DNA of 64,000 nucleotides from Mesorhizobium sp. (GTDB lineage: Bacteria > Pseudomonadota > Alphaproteobacteria > Rhizobiales > Rhizobiaceae): assembly GCA_004020875.1 (NCBI GenBank), contig SAPZ01000008.1, positions 1-64,000 on the forward strand. Reading direction: 5' to 3'. Within the stretch, counting starts at the first letter, position 1. Every line of letters starts with the position of its first letter. The notes beneath the pieces are model-generated. The model saw only the letters and a list, made by a program, of their open reading frames with translations, was not told the DNA's origin and did no database searches. The position numbers and the translations under genes are program-made. Below, piece by piece: positions 38,952 through 48,417 of this stretch.

Positions 38952-38983
38952 GGGCCCATAATGGGCCCAAAACGTTTTGGGCC
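38952..38983. repeat. Overlapping perfect palindromes between the integrase and tRNA-Ile2
   Basis: GGGCCCAT-A-ATGGGCCC (38952-38968) shares its right arm with a 20-base perfect palindrome GGCCCAAAACGTTTTGGGCC (38964-38983). The GGGCCC block recurs in the tRNA-Ile2 acceptor stem 40 bases further on. It may be a terminator pair or part of an attachment site. Confidence 0.6.
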
Positions 38984-39016
38984 GAGGCCACTTTTTATCA
39001 ATAAAATCAATGGTTA

Positions 39017-39092
39017 TGGTGGGCCCGGAGGGACTCGAACCCCCAACCAAGCGGTTATGAGCCGCCGGCTCTAACCATTGAGCTACAGGCCC
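39017..39092 (-). tRNA. tRNA-Ile2 (CAT anticodon)
   Basis: On the minus strand, GGGCCTG to CGGGCCC with anticodon loop CTCATAA forms a full 76-base cloverleaf with encoded CCA. The GGGCCTG acceptor stem matches the lysidine-modified tRNA-Ile2 type rather than elongator tRNA-Met, though annotation programs may call it Met. Its 3' end faces the island. Confidence 0.9.
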
Positions 39093-39315
39093 CACGCGCG
39101 CTGGCTTAGTGTTTTTCTTATCGTCGCACAAGGCTTTCGAAAGCGATGGCGCAGACCGCCAAAATCAGCCCATATTCGCTGCGTAGAGCGGCTTGCGCCG
39201 ATAAGGTGCGTGAACAGGTCCCGGCCCATGCGCCGCATTGCAGGGAATCGATGCCTTTTGCCGGGTCGATGCAGGCGCGGCACGGGCTGCGGACCCCAGA
39301 CATCGAGGAGTTTTC

Positions 39316-40026
39316 ATGACCAGACATCTTTTGCCTATCGCACTCGCTGCCGCGGTCGCGTTCCCGGCGCTGGCAAGCGCCGCTGACACACAGCCCCCAC
39401 CCCGCATCGTCGTATCTGGCGAAGGCGAAGCGACCGTGGCGCCGGACATGGCGATCCTTTCGCTGAGCGTCATGCGCGAGGCCAAGAGCGCCCGCGAAGC
39501 GCTCGACGCCAACAACGACGCCATGGCCGCGGTGATCGCGGCGATGAAATCCGCCGGCATTGCCGAGCGCGATCTGCAGACGGCCGGGATACAGATCAAC
39601 CCGCGCTACAACTACACCAACAAGGCCGACGGCAGCCAGGAGGCCGAACTCGTCGCCTATCAGGTGACCAACACGCTGTCGGTGCGCGTACGCGACGTGG
39701 ACAAGACCGGCGAGATCCTCGACAAGGCGGTTTCGCTCGGCGTCAACCAGGGTGGCGGCATCGCCTTCACCAATGACGATCCTAAGGCAACGATCACCGA
39801 GGCGCGCAAGAAGGCCGTCGCCGACGCGATGGCCAAGGCAAAGACGCTCGCCGAAGCGGCAGGCGTCAGCCTGGGCAAGGTGCTCGAGATCACCGACCAG
39901 AATATTGCGCCGGTGCCGATGCCGATGGCTGCCAAATCATTCGATGCGGCCCGTTCGGCCGTGCCGGTCCAGGCCGGCGAGAATTCCTACAACGTCCAGG
40001 TCACGGTCACCTTCGAGCTGAAGTGA
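39316..40026 (+). CDS. Periplasmic SIMPL-domain (DUF541) protein
   Basis: This 236-residue protein starts at an ATG behind CGAGGAG. The signal peptide ends ALASAAD (residue 22). The SIMPL domain follows with IVVSGEGEATVAPDMAILSL and DKAVSLGVNQGGGIAFTNDD. It is related to BP26/OMP28 of Brucella, a periplasmic channel-shaped oligomer of uncertain role. A terminator follows. Confidence 0.92.
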   Translation: MTRHLLPIALAAAVAFPALASAADTQPPPRIVVSGEGEATVAPDMAILSLSVMREAKSAREALDANNDAMAAVIAAMKSAGIAERDLQTAGIQINPRYNYTNKADGSQEAELVAYQVTNTLSVRVRDVDKTGEILDKAVSLGVNQGGGIAFTNDDPKATITEARKKAVADAMAKAKTLAEAAGVSLGKVLEITDQNIAPVPMPMAAKSFDAARSAVPVQAGENSYNVQVTVTFELK

Positions 40027-40065
40027 CGATCGGCCGGCGCACCGCAGGCGTCGCGACCGACATGC

Positions 40066-40103
40066 AAAAAGCTCCAGAGGATCGTTTCCTCCGGGGCTTT
40101 TTT
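40066..40103 (+). terminator. Rho-independent terminator after the SIMPL gene
   Basis: AAAAGCTCCAGAGGA pairs with TCCTCCGGGGCTTTTTT around a short loop, closing in a T-run. Confidence 0.75.
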
Positions 40104-40143
40104 CGAGCCGCGCCTCACCTCGAGAGGCTCCAATACTTAAGAT

Positions 40144-40191
40144 TGATCTTCGCAGAAGATCATATCCCAAAGGCGATCCTCGCGAGGATCG
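40144..40191. repeat. Two perfect hairpins downstream of the gene at 40.2 kb
   Basis: TGATCTTC-GCA-GAAGATCA at 40144-40162 and the 18-base palindrome CGATCCTCGCGAGGATCG at 40174-40191. They may end transcription of the leftward gene, although neither has a T-run on that strand. Confidence 0.5.
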
Positions 40192-40202
40192 TCGTCTCAG
40201 CC

Positions 40203-40559
40203 TCAGCGATAGATGATCGGGCAGCCGCGCTCGTTGGCGAACACAACCACGACACGGTCGCCATACTGGCGGCCGACCACCTTGACGGTGCGGCGGCTCA
40301 TGTCGACGATGCGGGCACGGTGCAGGCCCATGCGCTCGGCCTTGTCGAGGGCGCGTTCCGGCGAGCAGCCGCGCCAGTCGCGGTCACGGCGCCAGTCGCG
40401 GCGGTAGTAGCCGTCATCGTCGCCCGAATATACGCCGAAGCGCGGATCCTGGTTATTGCCGAAACCGAGATAGAGGCTGTCCGCATGTGCCGGAATCGCG
40501 GCAAGCGTGCCGAGCCCGACAAGCGCCGAAAGGGCAACCGTCTTGATCATGTTGAACAT
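40203..40559 (-). CDS. Small exported protein, function unknown
   Basis: This 118-residue protein starts at the ATG preceded by AAGGAGAGAAGACG; a longer frame exists but lacks a signal. The signal peptide ends IPAHADSL (residue 27). The mature part has a Tyr/Arg/Asp-rich stretch (YYRRDWRRDRDWRG), then CSPERALDKAERMGLHRARIVD, a layout seen in small rhizobial periplasmic proteins of unknown function. Two cysteines. Confidence 0.78.
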   Translation of the reverse strand: MFNMIKTVALSALVGLGTLAAIPAHADSLYLGFGNNQDPRFGVYSGDDDGYYRRDWRRDRDWRGCSPERALDKAERMGLHRARIVDMSRRTVKVVGRQYGDRVVVVFANERGCPIIYR

Positions 40560-40674
40560 CGTCTTCTCTCCTTGCTGTGGGCTTTCGTCCATGGAACCGA
40601 TGATTGGACAATGCCTTCTTGTGTCTGAATTTTCCGCGAACCATCCATTCATGTCCGGTTCATCTAAGCGCGAA

Positions 40675-40862
40675 GCCGCCGGGGTTCGTCGCTTGTACTC
40701 AAAAACGCCCCCCATGGGCTCTAAGCCCGAACGCGCAAGGTTCGTTGCTCGTGGCCAAAAACGCTAATCCCTAGACGCGAACACGTAGGGTTCGACGTTG
40801 CTCGTCAAAAGCGCGCGCTCAGGGTTCGTCATCAAGGTACGACCCGGGTTACGGTTCGTCGT
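40675..40862. repeat. Imperfect direct repeats between two leftward genes
   Basis: GGTTCGTCGCTCGT-like blocks recur near 40684, 40741, 40786, 40822 and 40853, the first ones each followed by CAAAAACGC or CAAAAGCGC. They are too diverged for a simple tandem array. Function unknown; the last block enters the ycgN 3' end. Confidence 0.45.
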
Positions 40863-41295
40863 CCAGTATATAGTCAAAGTAGTCGTCCGGCTCGGCCAGA
40901 TCGGTCTCCTTGGCCTTCACCCGACCCTGGATCGAAATGCCGGCTTCATGCACGGTCGTGTCGCTCCCCGAAACAAGCCTGTGCCACCAGTAGAGGTCAT
41001 GGCCCTCGGCGATCAGCCGGTAGGCACAGGTCTTTGGCAGCCAGGTGATGGTGCGCACATTCCGCGGCGTCAGCCCGACACAGTCGGGCACGCGCGTCAG
41101 GCGGTTTGCATAGTCGGAGCAGCGGCAGCTTTCGGCGTCGAACAGCCGGCAGCCAACGCTTGTCCAGAAGATCTCGCCCGTATCCTCGTCCTCGAGCTTC
41201 GACAGGCAACATTTGCCGCAGCCGTCGCAAAGTGATTCCCACTCGGCCGGGGTCATCGCCTCAAGCGTCTTGGTTTTCCAGAATGGTGCGGTCAT
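40849..41295 (-). CDS. YcgN family cysteine-cluster protein (UPF0260)
   Basis: This 148-residue protein reads from the [11 protein letters not shown] start; an upstream start adds 12 basic residues. The cysteine clusters CDGCGKCC and [14 protein letters not shown] identify the family, which probably binds zinc or iron-sulfur. The rest is conserved ([22 protein letters not shown]). It is divergent from the OmpA-like gene. Function unknown. Confidence 0.9.
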   Translation of the reverse strand: MTAPFWKTKTLEAMTPAEWESLCDGCGKCCLSKLEDEDTGEIFWTSVGCRLFDAESCRCSDYANRLTRVPDCVGLTPRNVRTITWLPKTCAYRLIAEGHDLYWWHRLVSGSDTTVHEAGISIQGRVKAKETDLAEPDDYFDYILDDEP

Positions 41296-41489
41296 TTCGG
41301 TGGATTTGGCCCTCCGCGACCTTCCGGTCAAGCACTGCTGTCACACAGACTCACTATCAACATTGGAAAAACACGAAATTGCCCTCAAAAGGCCGGCCGG
41401 GCATCCTTGGCTGGCGCCAATGCCTGACGGAACCAATTCCGGTCGATGAAAGTTTGGGCAGGGATGGGACCCCACTAGGAGAAATTGAT

Positions 41490-43889
41490 ATGAAACGCCA
41501 ACCACGGATTCTGGCGGGCACGGCAATCGGCCTGCTTATGGCATCCGCGCCGTTGGGCGCGTACCCGCTGCAGGGGGGTGTCGCTTCGGGCAGCCTGCAT
41601 GGCGCGCCGCTCGTCCTCGCTCAGGCGGCTTGCGCAGAAGGCCAATCGGCGGAGCAATGCGCCCAGGGCGGAGCCGAACAGCCGAAGAAGAACAAGCGCC
41701 AGCAGCAGCAAAGCGAATCGGCGCCGGCAGCCGAACAAGCCGCGCCTGCCGAGAGCGATCAGAAGCCGCGCAAGAAGCGGCAAGAACAGCAGCAGATGGA
41801 TAATGGCCAATCCGGTGAAGCCGCCCCGGCCGAGCAGCAATTCAAGCCGCGAAAGAAACGCGACCAGCAGCAAATGGAAGCCGCACCTGCGGATCAAGGC
41901 GCCCAGCCTGCGACCAATGAACAGCAATTGAAGCCTCGCAAGAAGCGCGACCAGCAGCAGCAGATCGAGGCCGCGCCAGCAGATCAAGGTGGGCAGCCCG
42001 CGACCAACGATCAGCAGCCGCGCAAGAAGCGCAACTCGCAAGTGGCGCCGGCTGAACAGCCTGCCGATCAACTGGCTCCTTCGACTGATAATCAGCAGCA
42101 GCAGGGCAACCAGTTGCGCAAGAAGCCCAAGCAGCAAACGGAGGGCGCCACCACCGAGCAGCCCGCTGGCCAGGCTGCGCCCGCCGACCAGGCTGCACCT
42201 GCCAACGACAATCAGCAAGGCGGCAACCAACTCAGGAAGAAGCACAAGCAGAACCAGCAGAGCGAAACCACCCCGGCCGAGCAGACGCAGACCAACGAGC
42301 CGGCCAAAAAGCCGTCGCCGACAGGGGAGCCGGTGCCGCAGGCCAAGCCGCTGCAGAATGGCGAGCAGCCGGCTCAGAGCGAGCAGACCCAGGACCAGAA
42401 GAAACGCGGCAAGAAGCCGGTGGGCGAGCAGCCTGCTACCGGGCAGCAACCGGCGACGGGCGAGCAGCCGGCAACAGGCACTCAGCAGCCAACCACGGGT
42501 GAGCAAACCCTAGGTAGGAAGCAGCTCGGCAAGAAGCCGTTAACCGAACAGCCAACGACTGGAGAGCAGCCGGCGACAGGCCAACAGCCTGCTACAGGTG
42601 AACAGCCCGCCAACGGCAACCAGCCGGCCAACAACAACCAGCCCGCCAATGGCGGCAAGGCCGCGCAGGGCGAAACCGCCAATCCGAATGAGGCGCCCGT
42701 CCTCGACAGCCAGAAAGATGCCGTGCGCAAGCACCGAGTCCGCAACGACAACGCCCAGAACGGCGGTGCCCAGACCGGTGGCGCTCAAACTGGAAATGCC
42801 CAGACCGGCAATGGTCAGACCGCCAATCAGACCGGACAGCAGCAAGGCGGCGAGCAGGCCCAGAGGCCGGCTCCGATCGATCAGGGTCCCCCGCCCACCG
42901 ACGACAAGACCGCGCAGCAGGCGATCAGGCCCGAGAAGATTGTTCCCGTCGATCAAGAGAAGGGCAAACGGATCGACCTTACGCCAGAGCAGGTGGTGCG
43001 CGAGCGTCGCCGGCCGCAGGGCGCGGACGTCGTCAAGCAGTTTGGCGACCGCGTCATCCTCCAGTTCAACAATCAGACATTCGTGGAAAGCAACGAGGCG
43101 CCTCGCATCACCCGCGGCGCCCGGGACGTCTACTATGAGGATCTTTCGGGCGGCCGCACCCGCGAAACGGTCGAACGAAGCAACGGCATCCGCGTCGTCA
43201 CCATCCGCAACCGCTATGGCGATGTCATCCAGCGTTCGCGCATCATGCCGGACGGCCGAGAATATATCCTGAGCTATGTCGACGAGCAGCAATACCAGGG
43301 CGACGGCGACTGGCGTGATCCCGGCGATGACCTGCCGCCGATGCGGCTGACCATCCCGCAGCGGGACTACATCCTGAACTCCGAGGATGTCGAAAGCGAC
43401 GACGACTATTACACCTTCCTCGAGCAGCCGCCGGTGGAAAGGGTGCAGCGTCTCTACTCGATCGACGAGGTGAAGCGGTCGGCCCGCGTGCGCGACATCG
43501 CCCGCCGCATCGATCTCGACACGCTGAACTTCGACTTCGGCTCGGCGACGATTTCCGACACCGAGGTACAGAAGCTCGATGGCGTCGCCAGCGCCATGGA
43601 AAAACTGCTGAAGAAAAATCCGGCCGAGACCTTCCTGATCGAAGGCCACACCGACGCCGTCGGCACGCCGGAGGCAAATCTTGCCCTCTCGGATCGCCGT
43701 GCAGAAGCCGTTGCCGAGGCGCTCACGAACGCCTTTGGCATCCCTGCCGAGAACCTCACCACGCAGGGCTACGGCGAGGAATATCTCAAGGTGAACACGC
43801 CCGGTCCGAACCGCGAGAACCGCCGGGTCGCCATCCGCCGCATCACCTCGCTGGTGGCGCCGGTGGCGAGCAACAGTGACCAGCAATGA
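41490..43889 (+). CDS. OmpA-family outer-membrane protein with very long Gln/Lys-rich linker
   Basis: This 799-residue protein starts at an ATG behind TAGGAGA. A signal peptide (to about residue 45) is followed by roughly 430 residues of low complexity with repeats such as KPRKKRDQQQ and EQPATGQQPATG. A conserved middle region runs from about residue 480 to 650 (IDLTPEQVVRERRRPQGADVV). The C-terminal OmpA peptidoglycan-binding domain follows (NFDFGSATISDTEV near 679, EGHTDAVGTPEANLALSDRRAE near 717). It would tie the outer membrane to the wall, and the linker could span the periplasm or be cell-exposed. A terminator follows. Confidence 0.9.
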   Translation: MKRQPRILAGTAIGLLMASAPLGAYPLQGGVASGSLHGAPLVLAQAACAEGQSAEQCAQGGAEQPKKNKRQQQQSESAPAAEQAAPAESDQKPRKKRQEQQQMDNGQSGEAAPAEQQFKPRKKRDQQQMEAAPADQGAQPATNEQQLKPRKKRDQQQQIEAAPADQGGQPATNDQQPRKKRNSQVAPAEQPADQLAPSTDNQQQQGNQLRKKPKQQTEGATTEQPAGQAAPADQAAPANDNQQGGNQLRKKHKQNQQSETTPAEQTQTNEPAKKPSPTGEPVPQAKPLQNGEQPAQSEQTQDQKKRGKKPVGEQPATGQQPATGEQPATGTQQPTTGEQTLGRKQLGKKPLTEQPTTGEQPATGQQPATGEQPANGNQPANNNQPANGGKAAQGETANPNEAPVLDSQKDAVRKHRVRNDNAQNGGAQTGGAQTGNAQTGNGQTANQTGQQQGGEQAQRPAPIDQGPPPTDDKTAQQAIRPEKIVPVDQEKGKRIDLTPEQVVRERRRPQGADVVKQFGDRVILQFNNQTFVESNEAPRITRGARDVYYEDLSGGRTRETVERSNGIRVVTIRNRYGDVIQRSRIMPDGREYILSYVDEQQYQGDGDWRDPGDDLPPMRLTIPQRDYILNSEDVESDDDYYTFLEQPPVERVQRLYSIDEVKRSARVRDIARRIDLDTLNFDFGSATISDTEVQKLDGVASAMEKLLKKNPAETFLIEGHTDAVGTPEANLALSDRRAEAVAEALTNAFGIPAENLTTQGYGEEYLKVNTPGPNRENRRVAIRRITSLVAPVASNSDQQ

Positions 43890-43940
43890 GCTTTGGATTT
43901 CAAAATCCTGATCGGATTTTTGGATTCAGAGCTTGAGATG

Positions 43941-43970
43941 AAGGCCCGTCCGCATCGGACGGGCCTTTTC
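43941..43970 (+). terminator. Rho-independent terminator after the OmpA-like gene
   Basis: AAGGCCCGTCCG-CAT-CGGACGGGCCTTTTC: a perfect 12-pair stem with a T-run. Confidence 0.92.
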
Positions 43971-44095
43971 CTTCCCTGGCTCAAGAAGATTTATCCTGTC
44001 GACTGGGGCTAACTCATTGAATTGCCGCATTGCGACACCCAAATTCCCTGCAGGGCGTTCCCTGCCCTGTCCCGACTCCAGCGGGACACACTGAG

Positions 44096-44125
44096 CCCCG
44101 CCGGTCCCCTCTCCGGCGGGGTTTT
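44096..44125 (+). terminator. Second strong hairpin before the UPF0114 gene
   Basis: CCCCGCCGG pairs with CCGGCGGGG around TCCCCTCT and is followed by TTTTGG. It lies 58 bases before the next start, so it may be a leader hairpin or a terminator of a short upstream transcript. Confidence 0.65.
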
Positions 44126-44182
44126 GGTCTTGAAAGCCGGCCCTGTCTGGCCGAACTTATCGCAATCCGACCGGAACCCTTC

Positions 44183-44701
44183 ATGAAGCATCTCGAACTC
44201 GCCATCGAATCCGTCATCCTGGCCTCGCGCTGGCTGCTGGTCGTCTTCTATCTCGGCCTCGGCGTCGCGCTGGCGATCTATGCGCTCTCCTTTTGCAAGA
44301 AGCTCTACGAGTTCGTGACGAGCGTCTTCACGCTCGGGGACACGGATACGATCCTTAAGATGCTCGGCCTGATCGACGCTGCGCTTGTCGCCTCACTGGT
44401 GGTGATGGTGATAATCTCGGGCTACGAGAATTTCGTCAGCCGCTTCGACGATCAGGATGGCGAGGTCCATTGGCTGGGCACGATCGATGTCGGCTCGCTG
44501 AAGGTCAAGGTCGCGTCGACCATCGTCGCGATCTCGTCCATCCATCTGCTACAGATCTTCCTCAACCACGCTTCCTACACGGCGGAGCAACTGATGTGGC
44601 TGACCATCATGCACCTGGCCTTCGTGCTTTCAGCGCTAATGCTGGCCTATATCGACCGGGTCATGGCGTTGGCGAAAGGCAAGAAGGCCGCGGCGGACTA
44701 A
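44183..44701 (+). CDS. UPF0114/YqhA-type inner-membrane protein
   Basis: This 172-residue polytopic protein has the family's IESVILASRWLLVVFYLGL start, a KLYEFVTSVFTL loop, and the SGYENFVSRFD and LGTIDVGSLKVKVASTIVAIS stretches. Four transmembrane helices. Function unknown. It is convergent with the SDR gene, 14 bases apart. Confidence 0.9.
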   Translation: MKHLELAIESVILASRWLLVVFYLGLGVALAIYALSFCKKLYEFVTSVFTLGDTDTILKMLGLIDAALVASLVVMVIISGYENFVSRFDDQDGEVHWLGTIDVGSLKVKVASTIVAISSIHLLQIFLNHASYTAEQLMWLTIMHLAFVLSALMLAYIDRVMALAKGKKAAAD

Positions 44702-44715
44702 GGCCGCCGGCGCCT

Positions 44716-45582
<867 letters not shown>

Positions 45583-45677
45583 CCTTCGCCTCCCTCTTTA
45601 ATAAGGGAGGCAACTTGCGCGGCAGACAGCTATGGCGCAAGGGGTAAGACGGATTACGCAGCGTCGTGCCGGAAGGC

Positions 45678-46322
45678 CTATACCAGAACCAGCCCCTGCC
45701 GCATCGCGATCGCGATCGCGTCGGTGCGGTTGGCGGCGCCGAGCTTGATCAGGATTGCGGCGACATGGAACTTCGCCGTGTGCACGGAAATGTTGAGCCG
45801 CCGGGCGATCACTTTGTTCGGGGCGCCTTCGGCCAGCAACGCCAGCACCTCCGCCTCGCGCGGCGACAAGGCCGGACGCGCCTGATTGTCCTCCGGCACG
45901 TCTTCTTCCGCGAGCCCGTCATGGAAATCGCCATGCGCGACCCCCGACGGCCCGGCCCTGTCGATGCGATAACCGGAAGCTGCGAGCCGCGCTGCCGCGG
46001 CGATCAACAGGCCGTCTGCCGATGGCGGCAGCACTGCGACCACGTTGCCGGGACAGCGTTCGTGCCCACCGCGGCGGGACAGCAGGACAACAGGCATCGC
46101 CGAGCCGACGGCCCGGCTTTCCAAGGCCGCATCGTCGGTCACCGCGACATCCGCCGGCTGGCCGGTGCTGCTTCCGGCCAGCGTCGGCAGCAGATCGTCA
46201 CTGGCGGCAAGCGCATCGGCAAGCTGCTCGGCGAGCTGGACATCGCCGAGCGCCACCAGCACCGTCAGCCGGTGGGCTGACGGTTCCGGTCGTGCGATTA
46301 CTTGCGCCGCGCTGCTCGCCAT
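45678..46322 (-). CDS. LuxR-type response regulator-like protein linked to the pseudoprotease
   Basis: This 214-residue protein has a C-terminal LuxR HTH at residues 152-212 (LSPREAEVLALLAEGAPNKVIARRLNISVHTAKFHV). Residues 18-120 resemble a degenerate receiver: the third strand ends VAVTDD (Asp63/64), but the usual acidic pocket and conserved Lys are not clear. It starts eight bases after the pseudoprotease stop, so the two are co-transcribed. No histidine kinase is nearby. It probably senses something other than phosphorylation. Confidence 0.85.
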   Translation of the reverse strand: MASSAAQVIARPEPSAHRLTVLVALGDVQLAEQLADALAASDDLLPTLAGSSTGQPADVAVTDDAALESRAVGSAMPVVLLSRRGGHERCPGNVVAVLPPSADGLLIAAAARLAASGYRIDRAGPSGVAHGDFHDGLAEEDVPEDNQARPALSPREAEVLALLAEGAPNKVIARRLNISVHTAKFHVAAILIKLGAANRTDAIAIAMRQGLVLV

Positions 46323-46330
46323 CGATCCTC

Positions 46331-47206
46331 TCAGCTCAGCGGCTTCTCGCCGATGGTGATCGAGACGTCGCGTTGCGTGCCGCCGCTCGAGATACCAAGG
46401 GTCACGGTGGTGCCCGCGCTGTCCGGCCCGAGCTTGCGGATCAACGCGCGCGGGCCGTGCACGGCCTCGCCGTTCCAGGAGACGACGATGTCGCCGACAT
46501 GCAGGCCGGCGGCCTTGGCCGGACCGGTGTCGTCGAGGCTCATCACCATGGCGCCTTTCGTGTCCCCATTGCGGATCGGGTGCAGCCCGGCGCCGAGATA
46601 GCCGCGCGCCACGTGGCCCTTCTCGCGCAGCGTGGCAACCGCGCGCTCGATCGTCTCGTAAGGCATGACCAGCGCCCGCCGGCGGGGGCCGAACAACAGC
46701 ATGCCGATCAGGCCGCCCTTGGCGTCGAGCACCGGCCCGCCCTCGAAACGCCCGCCGGTGTTGATGGCGAGGTTGATGCGTCGGTCGATCGTGCCGCCAC
46801 GCATCGAGCGCCAGGCCGGCCCGACCTCGCCGACCGTGCCGAACACGGCAAGCGCGTCGCCATCGCTGTTGCCGACGGCAATCGCAAGATTGCCGGGGCG
46901 CACGGTGCCGGCCTGAGCGAGTTGCGGCAAACCGGCAGCGCCGGAAGCCGGCTTCAGCAGGGCAACGCCCGTCGACGGATCGCGGCCGGCAAGCTCTGCC
47001 TTCACGGTTTCGCCGGACGCCAGCGTCAATTCGATCTCCTCGCCGGCTTCGACCGCTTCCTCGGCGGTGACGAAGTAGCCGTCGCGCCAGTGAAAGGCGC
47101 TCGCGGTCCGATGATGGTGCGTAACGAAACTCGCCAGCGCGGGGGCAGCGGTTGCCGCGACATCGGCGATCGCGTCGGAAAAGGCACTGAGGTTGAAGTC
47201 GCTCAT
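46331..47206 (-). CDS. HtrA-like pseudoprotease with PDZ domain (catalytic triad lost)
   Basis: This 291-residue protein aligns along its whole length with the HtrA-like protease encoded divergently at 47.4 kb. At the His site (TNFHVV in the neighbour) it reads TAEEAV, giving Glu50. At the Asp site (DTDIALV) it reads STGVALL, giving Gly80. At the Ser site (GNSGGP) it reads RFEGGP, giving Glu155. A PDZ domain is kept at about residues 200-285 (KGAMVMSLDDTGPAKAAGLHVGDIVV). There is no signal peptide. It is likely a binding or regulatory partner rather than an enzyme. Operon with the LuxR gene. Confidence 0.85.
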   Translation of the reverse strand: MSDFNLSAFSDAIADVAATAAPALASFVTHHHRTASAFHWRDGYFVTAEEAVEAGEEIELTLASGETVKAELAGRDPSTGVALLKPASGAAGLPQLAQAGTVRPGNLAIAVGNSDGDALAVFGTVGEVGPAWRSMRGGTIDRRINLAINTGGRFEGGPVLDAKGGLIGMLLFGPRRRALVMPYETIERAVATLREKGHVARGYLGAGLHPIRNGDTKGAMVMSLDDTGPAKAAGLHVGDIVVSWNGEAVHGPRALIRKLGPDSAGTTVTLGISSGGTQRDVSITIGEKPLS

Positions 47207-47366
47207 AAGACTGTCTCCTGGGTTCGGTGACCCAGATATCGCTCGCTAGCGCAGCCGCGGGTACTCGCCTGACGGCTAGTCACCGGCCCGACTGGCCATC
47301 TGGTCAGGTCGCGGCGCCCTTGGCCGCTCCGCACATATAGTCATCATTCTATGAGGGAACACGCTC

Positions 47367-48311
47367 ATGGCTTTCGCAGCCGAAAAACTTCCATCCGATG
47401 ACGCTTTACTCGATGCTTACTCGGCATCCGTTTCCGAGGCCGTCGACCGCATCGGTCCGGCCGTCTGCCGCATCGAGCGCATCGGCGCCGGCGGTCACGG
47501 TTCCGGCTTCGTGATCGCGCAGGACGGGCTGGTCGTCACCAATTTCCATGTCGTCGGCGATGCGCGCGCCGTGCGCGTCACCATGCCGGATGGCGCCTCG
47601 CGCGAGGGCCACGTGCTTGGCCGCGATCCCGACACCGACATCGCGCTGGTTCGCGCCGACGGCAGCTTCGCCGATGTCGCGCCGCTCGGCGATTCCAAAC
47701 GCCTGCGCCGCGGCCAGATCGCGATCGCCATCGGCAATCCGCTCGGTTTCGAATGGACCGTCACTGCCGGCGTCGTCTCGGCGCTCGGTCGCTCGATGCG
47801 TGCCTCGACCGGCCGGCTGATCGACGACGTCATCCAGACGGACGCCGCGCTCAATCCCGGCAATTCCGGCGGCCCGCTGGTGTCGTCGGCGGGCGAAGTG
47901 ATCGGCGTCAACACCGCCATGATCCATGGCGCTCAGGGCATCGCCTTCGCGGTCGCGTCCAACACCGCCAATTTCGTCATTTCGGAGATCATCCGCTTCG
48001 GCCGCGTGCGTCGCGCCTTCATTGGCGTTTCCGCCGACACCACCAACCTGCCGCGCCGAGCCGCGCTCTTGTCGCAGGTGACCACGAACACGGCGGTGCG
48101 CCTGCGCGGCGTCGAGAAGAACAGCCCCGCCGCCAAGGCCGGCCTGAAGGAAGGCGACATCATCGCGGCGATCGACGGCCGGCCGGTGACCGGCGTCGAC
48201 GACCTCGTGCGCGTGCTCGATGCCGAGCGTATCGGCCGCGAGACGCTCTGCACGGTGGTGCGCCGCACTGGCGTCAGCCAGGTGACGGTGACGCCGGTGG
48301 CAAGGGGCTGA
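47367..48311 (+). CDS. HtrA/DegP-like S1C serine protease with PDZ domain, no signal peptide
   Basis: This 314-residue protein has an intact triad: His61 in VVTNFHVVGD, Asp91 in DTDIALVRAD and Ser167 in NPGNSGGPLV. A single PDZ domain follows at about 215-305 (VEKNSPAAKAGLKEGDIIAAIDGRPV). The N-terminus is hydrophilic with no signal peptide or membrane anchor, unusual for DegP-type proteases, so it may act in the cytosol. AGGGAAC precedes the ATG. It is divergent from the pseudoprotease, 160 bases apart. Confidence 0.92.
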   Translation: MAFAAEKLPSDDALLDAYSASVSEAVDRIGPAVCRIERIGAGGHGSGFVIAQDGLVVTNFHVVGDARAVRVTMPDGASREGHVLGRDPDTDIALVRADGSFADVAPLGDSKRLRRGQIAIAIGNPLGFEWTVTAGVVSALGRSMRASTGRLIDDVIQTDAALNPGNSGGPLVSSAGEVIGVNTAMIHGAQGIAFAVASNTANFVISEIIRFGRVRRAFIGVSADTTNLPRRAALLSQVTTNTAVRLRGVEKNSPAAKAGLKEGDIIAAIDGRPVTGVDDLVRVLDAERIGRETLCTVVRRTGVSQVTVTPVARG

Positions 48312-48417
48312 GCACACAAGGGCCGACGGACGGAACCCGGCGACGGATCATGTCATCGGCTTGCCATCTGGCGAGCTTATGGGAGAACTCTCAACAGAAC
48401 TCCCAGAGGAAATCGAC

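Noticed and set aside
42540..43886. 448-codon frame opposite the OmpA-like gene
   Set aside because: Follows the codon pattern of the true gene on the other strand; no family features.
46022..47230. 402-codon frame on the plus strand across the LuxR and pseudoprotease genes
   Set aside because: Spans two real genes antisense; no domain features.
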